Of a stretch of DNA of 64,000 nt, positions 52,301 through 64,000 are shown piece by piece. The position numbers and the translations under genes were made by a program. This stretch comes from Archivesica marissinica (Eukaryota; Mollusca; Bivalvia; Venerida; Vesicomyidae): positions 83,319,697 to 83,383,696 of the forward strand of contig CM026386.1 in the NCBI GenBank assembly GCA_014843695.1, read 5' to 3'. The stretch's first letter is position 1. The number at the start of each line of letters is the position of its first letter. The notes under the pieces were generated by a model, which saw only the letters and a list, made by a program, of their open reading frames with translations, was not told the DNA's origin and made no database searches.

Positions 52301-55300
52301 TATCATCCTGTCTCTATCACCATCCTGTCTGTACCATCATCCTATCTCTATCACCATCCTATCTCTACCATCAACCTGTCTCTACCATCATCCTGTCTTT
52401 ACCATCATCCTCTCTCTACAATCATCCTGTCTCTACCATCATCCTGTCTCCCTCCTGTCTCTACTATCATCCTGTCTCTACCACCATCCTATCTCTACAA
52501 TCATCATGTATCTACCATCATCCTGTCTCTACCATCATCCTGTCTCTACTATCATCCTGTATCTACTATCATCCTGTCTCTACTATCATCCTGTCTCTAC
52601 AATCATCCTGTCTCTACCATCATCCTGTCTCTACAATCATCCTATCTCTACAATCATCATGTATCTACCATCATCCTGTCTCTACCATCATCCTGTCTCT
52701 ACTATCATCCTGTATCTACCATCATCCTGTCTCTACCATCATCCTGTCTTTACTATCATCCTGTCTCTACAATCATCCTGTCTCTACTATCATCCTGTCT
52801 CTACAATCATCCTATCTCTACAATCATCATGTATCTACCATCATCCTGTCTCTACCATCATCCTGTTTCTACTATCATCCTGTCTCTACTATCATCCTAT
52901 CTCTAAAATCATCCTGTATCTACCATCATCCTATCTCTACGACCATCCTGTCTCTACAATCTTCCTGTCTCTACCATCATCCTGTCTCTACTATCATCCT
53001 GTCTCTACCATCATCCTGTATCTACCATTATCCTATATCTACAATCATCCTGTATCTACCATCATCCTGTCTCTACAGTCATACTGTCTCTACTATCATC
53101 CTATCTCTACAATCATCATGTCTCTACCATAATCCTGTCTCTACTATCATTCTATCTCTACAATCATCCTGTCTCTACCATCATCCTGTATCTACCAGTA
53201 TCCTATATCTACAATCATCCTGTATCTACCATCATCCTGTCTCTACAGTCATACTGTCTCTACTATCATCCTATCTCTACAATCATCATGTCTCTACCAT
53301 AATCCTGTCTCTACTATCATTCTATCTCTACTATCATACTGTCTCTACGATCATCCTGTCTCTACCGTCATCCTGTCTCTACCATCATACTGTCTCTACT
53401 ATCATCCTGTCTCTACTAGCATCCTATCTCTACAATCATCCTGTATCTACCATCATCATTGTATCTACTATCATCCTATCTCTACAATCATCCTGTATCT
53501 ACCACCATCCTGTCTCTACCATCATCCTGTCCCTACCATCATCCTATCTCTACAATCATCCTGTATCTACCTTCATCCTATCTCTGCAATCATCATGTCT
53601 CTACCATCATCCTGTCTCTACAATCATCCTATCTCTACTATCATCCTATCTCTACAATCATCCTGTATCTACCATCATCATATCTCTACTATCATCCTAT
53701 CTCTACAATCATCCTGTATCTACCATCATCCTATCTCTACTACCATCATGTCTCTACCACTATCCTGTCTCTACTATCATCATATCTCTACTATCATCCT
53801 ATCTCTACAATCATCCTGTCTCTTCTATCATCCTATCTCTACTATCATCCTGTCTCCACAATCATCATATCTCTACTATCATCCTATCTCTACAATCATC
53901 CTGTATCTACCATCATCATATCTCTACTATCATACTATCTCTACAATCATCCTGTATCTACCATCATCCTATCTCTACCACCACCCGGTCTCTACTACCA
54001 TCCTGTCTCTACAATCATCCTGTCTCTACCACCATCCTGTCTCTACCACCATCCTGTCTCTACCATCATCCTGTCTCTACCATCATCCTGTCTCTACAAT
54101 CATCCTGTATCTACCATCATCCTATCTCTACCACCATTCTGTCTCTACTATCATCCTATCCCTACAATCATCCTGTCTCTACTATCATCCTGTCTCTACT
54201 ATCATCCTGTCTCTACTATCATCCTGTATCTACCATCATCCTATATCTACAATCATCCTGTATCTACCATCATCCTGTCTCTACTATCATCCTGTCTCTA
54301 CTATCATCCTGTATCTTCCATCATCCTGTCTCTACCATCATCCTGTCTCTACTATCATCCTGTCTCTACAATCATCTTGTCTCTACCATCATCTTGTCTC
54401 TACCATCATCCTGTCTCTACAATCATCCTATCTCTACAATCATCATGTATCTACCATCATCCTGTCTCTACGATCATCCTGTCTCTACTATCATCCTGTC
54501 TCTACTATCATCATATCTCTACAATCATCCTGTATCTACCATCATCCTATCTCTACAATCATCCTATCTCTACAATCATCCTGTCTCTACTATCATACTG
54601 TCTCTACCATCATCCTGTATCTACCATGATCCTATATCTACAATCATCCTGTATCTACCATCATCCTGTCTCTACAGTCAAACTGTCTCTACTATCATCC
54701 TATCTCTACAATCATCATGTCTCTACCATAATCCTGTCTCTACCATCATACTGTCTCTACTATCATCCTGTCTCTACCATCATACTGTCTCTACTATCAT
54801 CCTGTCTCTACTAGCATCCTATCTCTACAATCATCCTGTATCTACCATCATCATTGTATCTACCATCATCCTATCTCTACAATCATCCTGTATCTACCAC
54901 CATCCTGTCTCTACCATCAACCTTTCTCTACCATCATCCTATCTCTACAATCATCCTGTATCTACCATCATCCTATCTCTACAATCATCATGTCTCTACC
55001 ATCATCCTATCTCTACAATCATCCTGTATCTACCATCATACTGTCTCTACTATCATCCTATCTCTACTATAATCCTGTCTCTACTATCATCCTGTGTCAC
55101 CCATCATACTGGCTCTACCATCATCCTATCTCTACTATCATCCTGACTCTACCATCATCCTATCTCTATCATGATCCTGTCTCTACCATCATCCTGTCTC
55201 TATCATCATCCTATCTCTATCACCATCCTATCTCTACGATCAAGCTGTCTCTACAATCATCCTGTCTCTACCATCATCCTGTCTCTACTACCATCCTATC

Positions 55301-58300
55301 TATACAATCATCATGTCTCTACCGTCATCATGTCTCTACCATCATCCTGTCTCTACTATCATCCTGTATCTACCATCATCCTGTCTCTACCATCATCCTG
55401 TCTTTACTATCATCCTGTCTCTACAATCATCCTGTCTCTACTATCATCCTGTCTCTACAATCATCCTATCTCTACAATCATCATGTATCTACCATCATCC
55501 TGCTTATACCATCATCCTATCTCTACTATCATCCTGTCTCTACCATCATCCTGTCTCTACCATCATCCTATCTCTACCACCATCCTGTCTCTACCACCAT
55601 CCTGTCTCTACAATCATCCTGTATCTACCATCATCATATCTCTACAATCATCATGACTCTACCATCATCCTGTCTCTACAATCATCCTATCTCTACTATC
55701 ATCCTATCTCTAATATCATCCTATCTCTACAATCATCCTGTATCTACCATCATCCTGTATCTACCATCATCATATCTCTACTATCATCCTATCTCTACTA
55801 TCATCCTGTCTCTACAATCATCATGTCTCTACTATCATCCTATCTCTACAATCATCCTGTATCTACCATCATCATATCTCTACTATCATCATATCTCTAC
55901 AATCATCCTGTATCTACCATCATCCTGTCTCTACCATCATCCTGTCTCTACCATCATCCTGTCTCTACCATCATCCTGTCTCTACAATCATCCTGTCTCT
56001 ACCATCATCCAGTCTCTACAATCATCCTATCTCTACCATCATCCTGTCTCTACCATCATCCTGTCTCTACTATCATCCTGTCTCTACCATCATCCTGTCT
56101 CTACCATCATCCTGTCTCTACCATCATCCTGTCTCTACTATCATCCTATCTCTACAATCATCCTGTATCTACCATCATCCTGTCTCTACTATCATCCTGT
56201 CTCTACAATCATCCTGTATCTACCATCATCCTATCTCTACCATCATCCTGTCTCTACTATCATCCTGTCTCTACCATCATCCTGTCTCTACATCATCTGT
56301 CTCTACTATCATCCTGTCTCTACTATCATCCTGTATCTACCATCATCCTATCTCTACATCATCCTGTATCTACCATCATCCTATCTCTACCATCATCCTG
56401 TCTCTACAATCATCCTGTCTCTACTATCATCCTGTCTCTACAATCATCCTGTCTCTACTATCATCCTGTCTCTACAATCATCCTGTCTCTACAATCATCC
56501 TGTCTCTACCATCATCCTGTCTCTACCATCATCCTGTCTCTACCATCATCCTGTATCTACCATCATCCTATATCTACAATCATCCTGTATCTACCATCAT
56601 CCTGTCTCTACCATCATCCTGTCTCTACAATCATCCTGTATCTACCAACATCCTGTCTCTACCATCATCCTGTCTCTACTATCATCCTGTCTCTACAATC
56701 ATCCTGTCTCTACTATCATCCTGTCTCTACAATCATCCTGTCTCTACAATCATCCTATCTCTACAATCATCGTGTATCTACCATCATCCTGTCTCTACCA
56801 TCATTCTGTCTATACTATCATCATGTCTCTACTATCATCCTATCTCTAAAATCATCCTGTATCTACCATCATCCTATCTCTACCACCATCCTGTCTCTAC
56901 AATCATCCTATCTCTAAAATCTTCCTGTCTCTACCATCATCCTGTCTCTACTATCATCCTGTCTCTACCATCATCCTGTATCTACCATTATCCTATATCT
57001 ACAATCATCCTGTATCTACCATCATCCTGTCTCTACAGTCATACTGTCTCTACTATCATCCTATCTCTACAATCATCATGTCTCTACCATAATCCTGTCT
57101 CTACTATCATTATATCTCTACAATCATCCTGTATCTACCATCCTCCTATCTCTACTATCATACTGTCTCTACGATCATCCTGTCTCTACCGTCATCCTGT
57201 CTCTACCATCATACTGTCTCTACTATCATCCTGTCTCTACCAGCATCCTATCTCTACAATCATCCTGTATCTACCATCATCATTGTATCTACTATCATCC
57301 TATCTCTACAATCATCCTGTATCTAACACCATCCTGTCTCTACCATCATCCTGTCCCTACCATCATCCTATCTCTACAATCATCCTGTATCTACCTTCAT
57401 CCTATCTCTGCAATCATCATGTCTCTACCATCATCCTGTCTCTACAATCATCCTATCTCTACTATCATCCTATCTCTACAATCATCCTGTATCTACCATC
57501 ATCATATCTCTACTATCATCCTATCTCTACAATCATCCTGTATCTACCATCATCCTATCTCTACTACCATCATGTCTCTACCACTATCCTGTCTCTACCA
57601 TCATCATATCTCTACTATCATCCTATCTCTACAATCATCCTGTCTCTTCTATCATCCTATCTCTACTATCATCCTGTCTCCACAATCATCATATCTCTAC
57701 TATCATCCTATCTCTACAATCATACTGTATCTACCATCATCATATCTCTACTATCATACTATCTCTACAATCATCCTGTATCTACCATCATCCTATCTCT
57801 ACCACCATCCGGTCTCTACTACCATCCTGTCTCTACCATAATCCTGTCTCTACCATCATCCTGTCTCTACCACCATCCTATCTCTACCACCATCCTGTCT
57901 CTACCATCATCCTGTCTCTACCATCATCCTGTCTCTACAATCATCCTGTATCTACCAGCATCCTATCTCTACCACCATTCTGTCTCTACTATCATCCTAT
58001 CCCTACAATCATCCTGTCTCTACTATCATCCTGTATCTACTATCATCCTGTCTCTACCATCATCCTGTATCTACCATCATCCTATATCTACAATCATCCT
58101 GTATCTACCATCATCCTGTCTCTACAATCATCCTGTCTCTACTATCATCCTGTATCTACCATCATCCTTTCTCTACCATCATCCTGTCTCTACTATCATC
58201 CTGTCTCTACAATCATCTTGTCGCTACCATCATCCTGTCTCTACAATCATCCTATCTCTACAATCATCATGTATCTACCATCATCCTGTCTCTACCATCA

Positions 58301-61300
58301 TCCTGTCTCTACTATCATCCTGTCTCTACTATCATCCTATCTCTACAATCATCCTGTATCTACCATCATCCTGTCTCTACAATCATCCTGTCTCTACAAT
58401 CATCCTGTCTCTACTATCATCCTGTCTCTACTATCATACTGTCTCTATCATCATCCTGTATCTACCATGATCCTATATCTACAATCATCCTGTATCTACC
58501 ATCATCCTGTCTCTACAGTCAAACTGTCTCTACTATCATCCTATCTCTACAATCATCATGTCTCTACCATAATCCTGTCTCTACTATCATTCTATCTCTA
58601 CAATCATCCTGTATCTACCATCCTCCTATCTCTACTATCATACTGTCTCTACGATCATCCTGTCTCTACCGTCATCCTGTCTCTACCATCATACTGTCTC
58701 TACTATCATCCTGTCTCTACCATCATACTGTCTCTACTATCATCCTGTCTCTACTAGCATCCTATCTCTACAATCATCCTGTATCTACCATCATCATTGT
58801 ATCTACCATCATCCTATCTCTACAATCATCCTGTATCTACCACCATCCTGTCTCTACCATCATCCTTTCTCTACCATCATCCTATCTCTACAATCATCCT
58901 GTATCTACCATCATCCTATCTCTACAATCATCATGTCTCTACCATCATCCTATCCCTACAATCATCCTGTATCTACCATCATACTGTCTCTACTATCATC
59001 CTATCTCTACTATAATCCTGTCTCTACCATCATCCTGTGTCTACCATCATACTGGCTCTACCATCATCCTATCTCTACTATCATCCTGACTCTACCATCA
59101 TCCTATCTCTATCATGATCCTGTCTCTACCATCATCCTGTCTCTATCATCATCCTATCTCTATCACCATCCTATCTCTACGATCAAGCTGTCTCTACAAT
59201 CATCCTGTCTCTACCATCATCCTGTCTCTACTATCATCCTGTCTCTACTATCATCCTGTCTCCATCCTGTCTCTACCATCATCCTGTCTCTACTACCATC
59301 CTATCTATACAATCATCATGTCTCTACCGTCATCATGTCTCTACCATCATCCTGTCTCTACTATCATCCTGTATCTACCATCATCCTGTCTCTACCATCA
59401 TCCTGTCTTTACTATCATCCTGTCTCTACAATCATCCTGTCTCTACTATCATCCTGTCTCTACAATCATCCTATCTCTACAATCATCATGTATCTACCAT
59501 CATCCTGCTTATACCATCATCCTATCTCTACTATCATCCTGTCTCTACCATCATCCTGTCTCTACCATCATCCTATCTCTACCACCATCCTGTCTCTACC
59601 ACCATCCTGTCTCTACAATCATCCTGTATCTACCATCATCATATCTCTACAATCATCATGACTCTACCATCATCCTGTCTCTACAATCATCCTATCTCTA
59701 CTATCATCCTATCTCTAATATCATCCTATCTCTACAATCATCCTGTATCTACCATCATCCTGTATCTACCATCATCATATCTCTACTATCATCCTATCTC
59801 TACTATCATCCTGTCTCCACAATCATCATATCTCTACTATCATCCTATCTCTACAATCATCCTGTATCTACCATCATCCTATCTCTACCATCATCCTGTC
59901 TCTACAATCATCCTGTATCTACCATCATCCTGTCTCTACCACCATCCTGTCTCTACCACCATCCTGTCTCTACCATCATCCTGTCTCTACTATCATCCTG
60001 TCTCTACAATCATCCTGTATCTACCATCATCCTATCTCTACCACTATCCTGTCTCTACAATCATCCTATCTCTACAATCATCCTGTCTCTACAATCATCC
60101 TGTCTCTACTATCATCCTGTCTCTACAATCATCCTGTATCTACCATCATCTATTCTACTATCATCTATCTCTACAATCATCCTGTATCTACCATCATCCT
60201 GTCTCTACTATCATCGTGTCTCTACTATCATCCTGTCTCTACAATCATCCTGTATCTACCATCATCCTATCTCTACCACCATTCTGTCTCTACTATCATC
60301 CTTCTCTACAATCATCCTGTCTCTACCATCATCCTGTCTCTACTATCATCCTGTCTCTACCATCATCCTGTATCTACCATCATCCTATATCTACAATCAT
60401 CCTGTATCTACCATCATCCTGTCTCTACCATCATCCTGTCTCTGCTATCATCCTGTATCTACCATCATCCTGTCTCTACCATCATCCTGTCTCTACTATC
60501 ATCCTGTCTCTACAATCATCCTGTCACTACCATCATCCTGTCTCTACAATCATCCTATCTCTACAATCATCATGTATCTACCATCATCCTGTCTCTACCA
60601 TCATCCTGTCTCTACTATCATCCTGTCTCTACTATCATCCTATCTCTACAATCATCCTGTATCTACCATCATCCTATCTTTACCACCATCCTGTCTCTAC
60701 AATCATCCTATCTCTACAATCATCCTGTCTCTACCATCATCCTGTCTCTACTTTGTTTTATCATCCTGTCTCTACCATCATCCTGTATCTACCATTATCC
60801 TATATCTACAATCATCCTGTATCTACCATCATCCTGTCTCTACAGTCATACTGTCTCTACCATCATACTGTCTCTACTATCATCCTATCTCTACTATAAT
60901 CCTGTCTCTACCATCATCCTGTGTCTACCATCATACTGGCTCTACCATCATCCTATCTCTACTATCATCCTGACTCTACCATCATCCTATCTCTATCATG
61001 ATCCTGTCTCTACTATCATCCTGTCTCTATCATCATCCTATCTCTATCACCATCCTATCTCTACGATCAAGCTGTCTCTTCAATCATCCTGTTTCTACCA
61101 TCATCATGTCTCTACCATCATCCTGTCTCTACCATCATCCTGTCTCCATCCTGTCTCTACCATCATCCTGTCTCTACCACCATCCACTCTATACAATCAT
61201 CATGTCTCTACCGTCATCATGTCTCTACCATCATCCTATCTCTACAATCATCCTGTATCTACCATCATCCTGTCTCTACTACCATACACTCTCTACCATC

Positions 61301-63122
61301 ATCCTGCTTATATCATCATCCTGTCTCTACTGTCATCCTGTCTCTACCATCATCCTGTCTCTACCATCATCCTATCTCTACAACCATCCTGTCTCTTCCA
61401 CCATCATGTCTCTACCATCATCCTGTATCTACCATCATCCTGTCTCTACCATCATCCTGTATCTACTATCATCCTGACTCTACCATCATCATGTCTCTAC
61501 CATCATCCTGTCTGTATCATCATCCTATCTCTATAACCATCCTATCTCTAACATCAACCTGTCTCTACCATCATCCAGTCTCTACTATCATCCTGTCTCT
61601 ACAATCATCCTGTCTCTACCATCATCCTGTCTCCATCCTGTCTCTACTATCATCCTGTCTCTACCACCATCCTATCTCTACAATCATCATGTCTCTACCA
61701 TCATCCTGTCTCTACCATCATCATATCTCTACCGTCATCCTGTCTCTACCATCATACTGTCTCTACCATCATCCTATCTCTACCATCAACCTGTCTCTAC
61801 GATCATCCTCTCTCTATGATGATCCTGTCTCTACCATCGTCCTGTCTCTACCATCATCCTGTCTCTACCATCATCCTGTCTCTATCATCATCCTGTATGT
61901 ACCATCGTCCTATCTCTACTATCATCCTATCACTAGAATCATCCTGTATCTACCATCATCCTGTATCTACAATCGTCCTGTATCTACAATCATCCTGTCT
62001 CTACAATCATCCTGTCTCTACTATCATCCTGTATCTACCATCATCCTGTATCTACCATCATCCTTTCTCTACCATCATCCTGTCTCTACTATCATCCTGT
62101 CTCTACAATAATCTTGTCGCTACCATCATCCTGTCTCTACAATCATCCTATCTCTACAATCATCATGTATCTACCATCATCCTGTCTCTACCATCATCCT
62201 GTCTCTACTATCATCCTGTCTCTACTATCATCCTATCTCTACAATCATCCTGTATCTACCATCATCCTATCTCTTCCACCATCCTGTCTCTACAATCATC
62301 CTATCTCTACAATCATCCTGTCTCTACTATCATCTTGTCTCTACTATCATACTTTCTCTATCATCATCCTGTATCTACCATGATCCTATATCTACAATCA
62401 TCCTGTATATACCATCATCCTGTCTCTACAGTCAAACTGTCTCTACTATCATCCTATCTCTACAATCATCATGTCTCTACCATAATCCTGTCTCTACTAT
62501 CATTCTATCTCTACAATCATCCTGTATCTACCATCCTCCTATCTCTACTATCATACTGTCTCTACGATCATCCTGTCTCTACCGTCATCCTGTCTCTACC
62601 ATCATACTGTCTCTACCATCATCCTGTCTCTACCATCATACTGTCTCTACTATCATCCTGTCTCTACTATCATCCTATCTCTACAATCATCCTGTATCTA
62701 CCATCATCATTGTATCTACCATCATCCTATCTCTACAATCATCCTGTATCTACCACCATCCTGTCTCTACCATCATCCTTTCTCTACCATCATCCTATCT
62801 CTACAATCATCCTGTATCTACCATCATCCTATCACTACAATCATCATGTCTCTACCATCATCCTATCCCTACAATCATCCTGTATCTACCATCATACTGT
62901 CTCTACTATCATCCTATCTCTACTATAATCCTGTCTCTACCATCATCCTGTGTCTACCATCATACTGGCTCTACCATCATCCTATCTCTACTATCATCCT
63001 GACTCTACCATCATCCTATCTCTATCATGATCCTGTCTCTACCATCATCCTGTCTCTATCATCATCCTATCTCTATCACCATCCTATCTCTACGATCAAG
63101 CTGTCTCTACAATCATCCTGTC
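49318..63122. repeat. 17-bp satellite-like array, at least 13.8 kb, with 3.9-kb higher-order units
   Basis: Roughly 800 units of CTCTACCATCATCCTGT with single-base variants (ACAATCATC, ACTATCATC, ACCGTCATC, CCTATCTC, CTGTATC). Pyrimidine-rich on the plus strand. Rare markers recur at fixed spacing: CATCATTGTATC at 54851, 58794 and 62707 (3943 and 3913 bp), and at 53457 and 57280 (3823 bp); GATCAAGCTG at about 55239 and 59181 (3942 bp), then 61063 and 63092. The left part (49.3-51 kb) is richer in CCGTCATC and has its own shorter superstructure. Open frames of up to 735 codons are artefacts of a unit without stop codons. Truncated by the right gap. Confidence 0.97.
49788..49880. other. G/T-only low-complexity interruption of the 17-bp array
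   Basis: About 90 bp almost exclusively G and T (TTTTTTGGGTTTTG, GGGGGGGTTTTTTTGGGG, GGGGTGGGGG) inside a C/T/A array that has few G. The array resumes directly after it with CATCCTGTCC. It could be real G-quadruplex-forming DNA or a sequencing/assembly error. Confidence 0.7.
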
Positions 63123-64000
63123 NNNNNNNNNNNNNNNNNNNNNNNNNNNNNNNNNNNNNNNNNNNNNNNNNNNNNNNNNNNNNNNNNNNNNNNNNNNNNN
63201 NNNNNNNNNNNNNNNNNNNNNNNNNNNNNNNNNNNNNNNNNNNNNNNNNNNNNNNNNNNNNNNNNNNNNNNNNNNNNNNNNNNNNNNNNNNNNNNNNNNN
63301 NNNNNNNNNNNNNNNNNNNNNNNNNNNNNNNNNNNNNNNNNNNNNNNNNNNNNNNNNNNNNNNNNNNNNNNNNNNNNNNNNNNNNNNNNNNNNNNNNNNN
63401 NNNNNNNNNNNNNNNNNNNNNNNNNNNNNNNNNNNNNNNNNNNNNNNNNNNNNNNNNNNNNNNNNNNNNNNNNNNNNNNNNNNNNNNNNNNNNNNNNNNN
63501 NNNNNNNNNNNNNNNNNNNNNNNNNNNNNNNNNNNNNNNNNNNNNNNNNNNNNNNNNNNNNNNNNNNNNNNNNNNNNNNNNNNNNNNNNNNNNNNNNNNN
63601 NNNNNNNNNNNNNNNNNNNNNNNNNNNNNNNNNNNNNNNNNNNNNNNNNNNNNNNNNNNNNNNNNNNNNNNNNNNNNNNNNNNNNNNNNNNNNNNNNNNN
63701 NNNNNNNNNNNNNNNNNNNNNNNNNNNNNNNNNNNNNNNNNNNNNNNNNNNNNNNNNNNNNNNNNNNNNNNNNNNNNNNNNNNNNNNNNNNNNNNNNNNN
63801 NNNNNNNNNNNNNNNNNNNNNNNNNNNNNNNNNNNNNNNNNNNNNNNNNNNNNNNNNNNNNNNNNNNNNNNNNNNNNNNNNNNNNNNNNNNNNNNNNNNN
63901 NNNNNNNNNNNNNNNNNNNNNNNNNNNNNNNNNNNNNNNNNNNNNNNNNNNNNNNNNNNNNNNNNNNNNNNNNNNNNNNNNNNNNNNNNNNNNNNNNNNN
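63123..64000. other. Assembly gap to window end
   Basis: All N from 63123. The 17-bp array enters it, so the array is longer than shown. Confidence 1.

Noticed and set aside
49261..62928. ORFs of up to 735 codons in the 17-bp array
   Set aside because: The unit lacks stop codons in any frame and 17 is not a multiple of three, so all three frames read the same rotating peptides; no start, domain or codon bias.

Overview
This is eukaryotic nuclear DNA, most likely from a bivalve or related mollusc. The evidence is genes split by GT-AG introns, tRNA-derived SINEs, LINE fragments, a tyrosine-recombinase retroelement, and an extreme load of minisatellites. The phylum is an inference. Two assembly gaps are present (46328-47327, exactly 1000 N, and 63123-64000).

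Two host genes could be rebuilt exon by exon, with splice phases that agree at every junction. On the minus strand, 9667 down to 1729, are the first five coding exons of HIBCH (mitochondrial 3-hydroxyisobutyryl-CoA hydrolase, valine breakdown). The gene runs off the left edge. On the plus strand, 18132 to 40806, is a complete six-exon PPCS (phosphopantothenate-cysteine ligase, second step of coenzyme A synthesis): 309 codons spread over 22.7 kb. The two genes are head to head, about 8.5 kb apart. Both act in CoA chemistry, but I see no evidence that their pairing is functional.

More than half of the non-N sequence is tandem repeat. From left to right: a 20/35-bp array (4.9-6.1 kb) and a 19-bp array (7.1-8.9 kb) in HIBCH intron 2; a 24-bp array in HIBCH intron 1; a 41-bp array (10.4-11.5 kb) and an 8/11-bp CACTGCAC array (11.6-14.6 kb) between the genes; 31-bp and 48-bp arrays in PPCS intron 2; a 27-bp array in intron 4; 20-bp and 36/39/45-bp arrays in intron 5; then 27-, 66-, 19- and 37-bp arrays downstream of PPCS; and finally a 17-bp array of at least 13.8 kb (49.3 kb to the right gap) with 3.9-kb higher-order periodicity. 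Almost all long ORFs in the window are just unbroken translations of these arrays and are not genes.

Mobile DNA fills much of the rest. A 5'-truncated LINE with an intact reverse transcriptase lies at 15.6-17.8 kb between the genes. PPCS intron 1 holds a 7.2-kb element with perfect 34-bp terminal inverted repeats. Inside it is a tyrosine-recombinase retroelement of the DIRS/Ngaro type (gag-like protein, RT, RNase H, tyrosine recombinase, SGNH hydrolase) with the diagnostic split direct repeats A1-ORFs-B1-A2-B2. At least a dozen SINE copies or fragments and several small palindromic or inverted-repeat elements are scattered throughout.

The most striking observations concern how arrays relate to genes. 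The 19-bp array starts inside a HIBCH exon, and almost every unit carries the real 5' splice-site core GTAAGT in the gene's sense. The large array before the last PPCS exon repeats a branch-point-like, pyrimidine, CAG motif in sense about a hundred times. The 20-bp array in PPCS intron 5 has visibly grown from within a SINE whose two halves still flank it.
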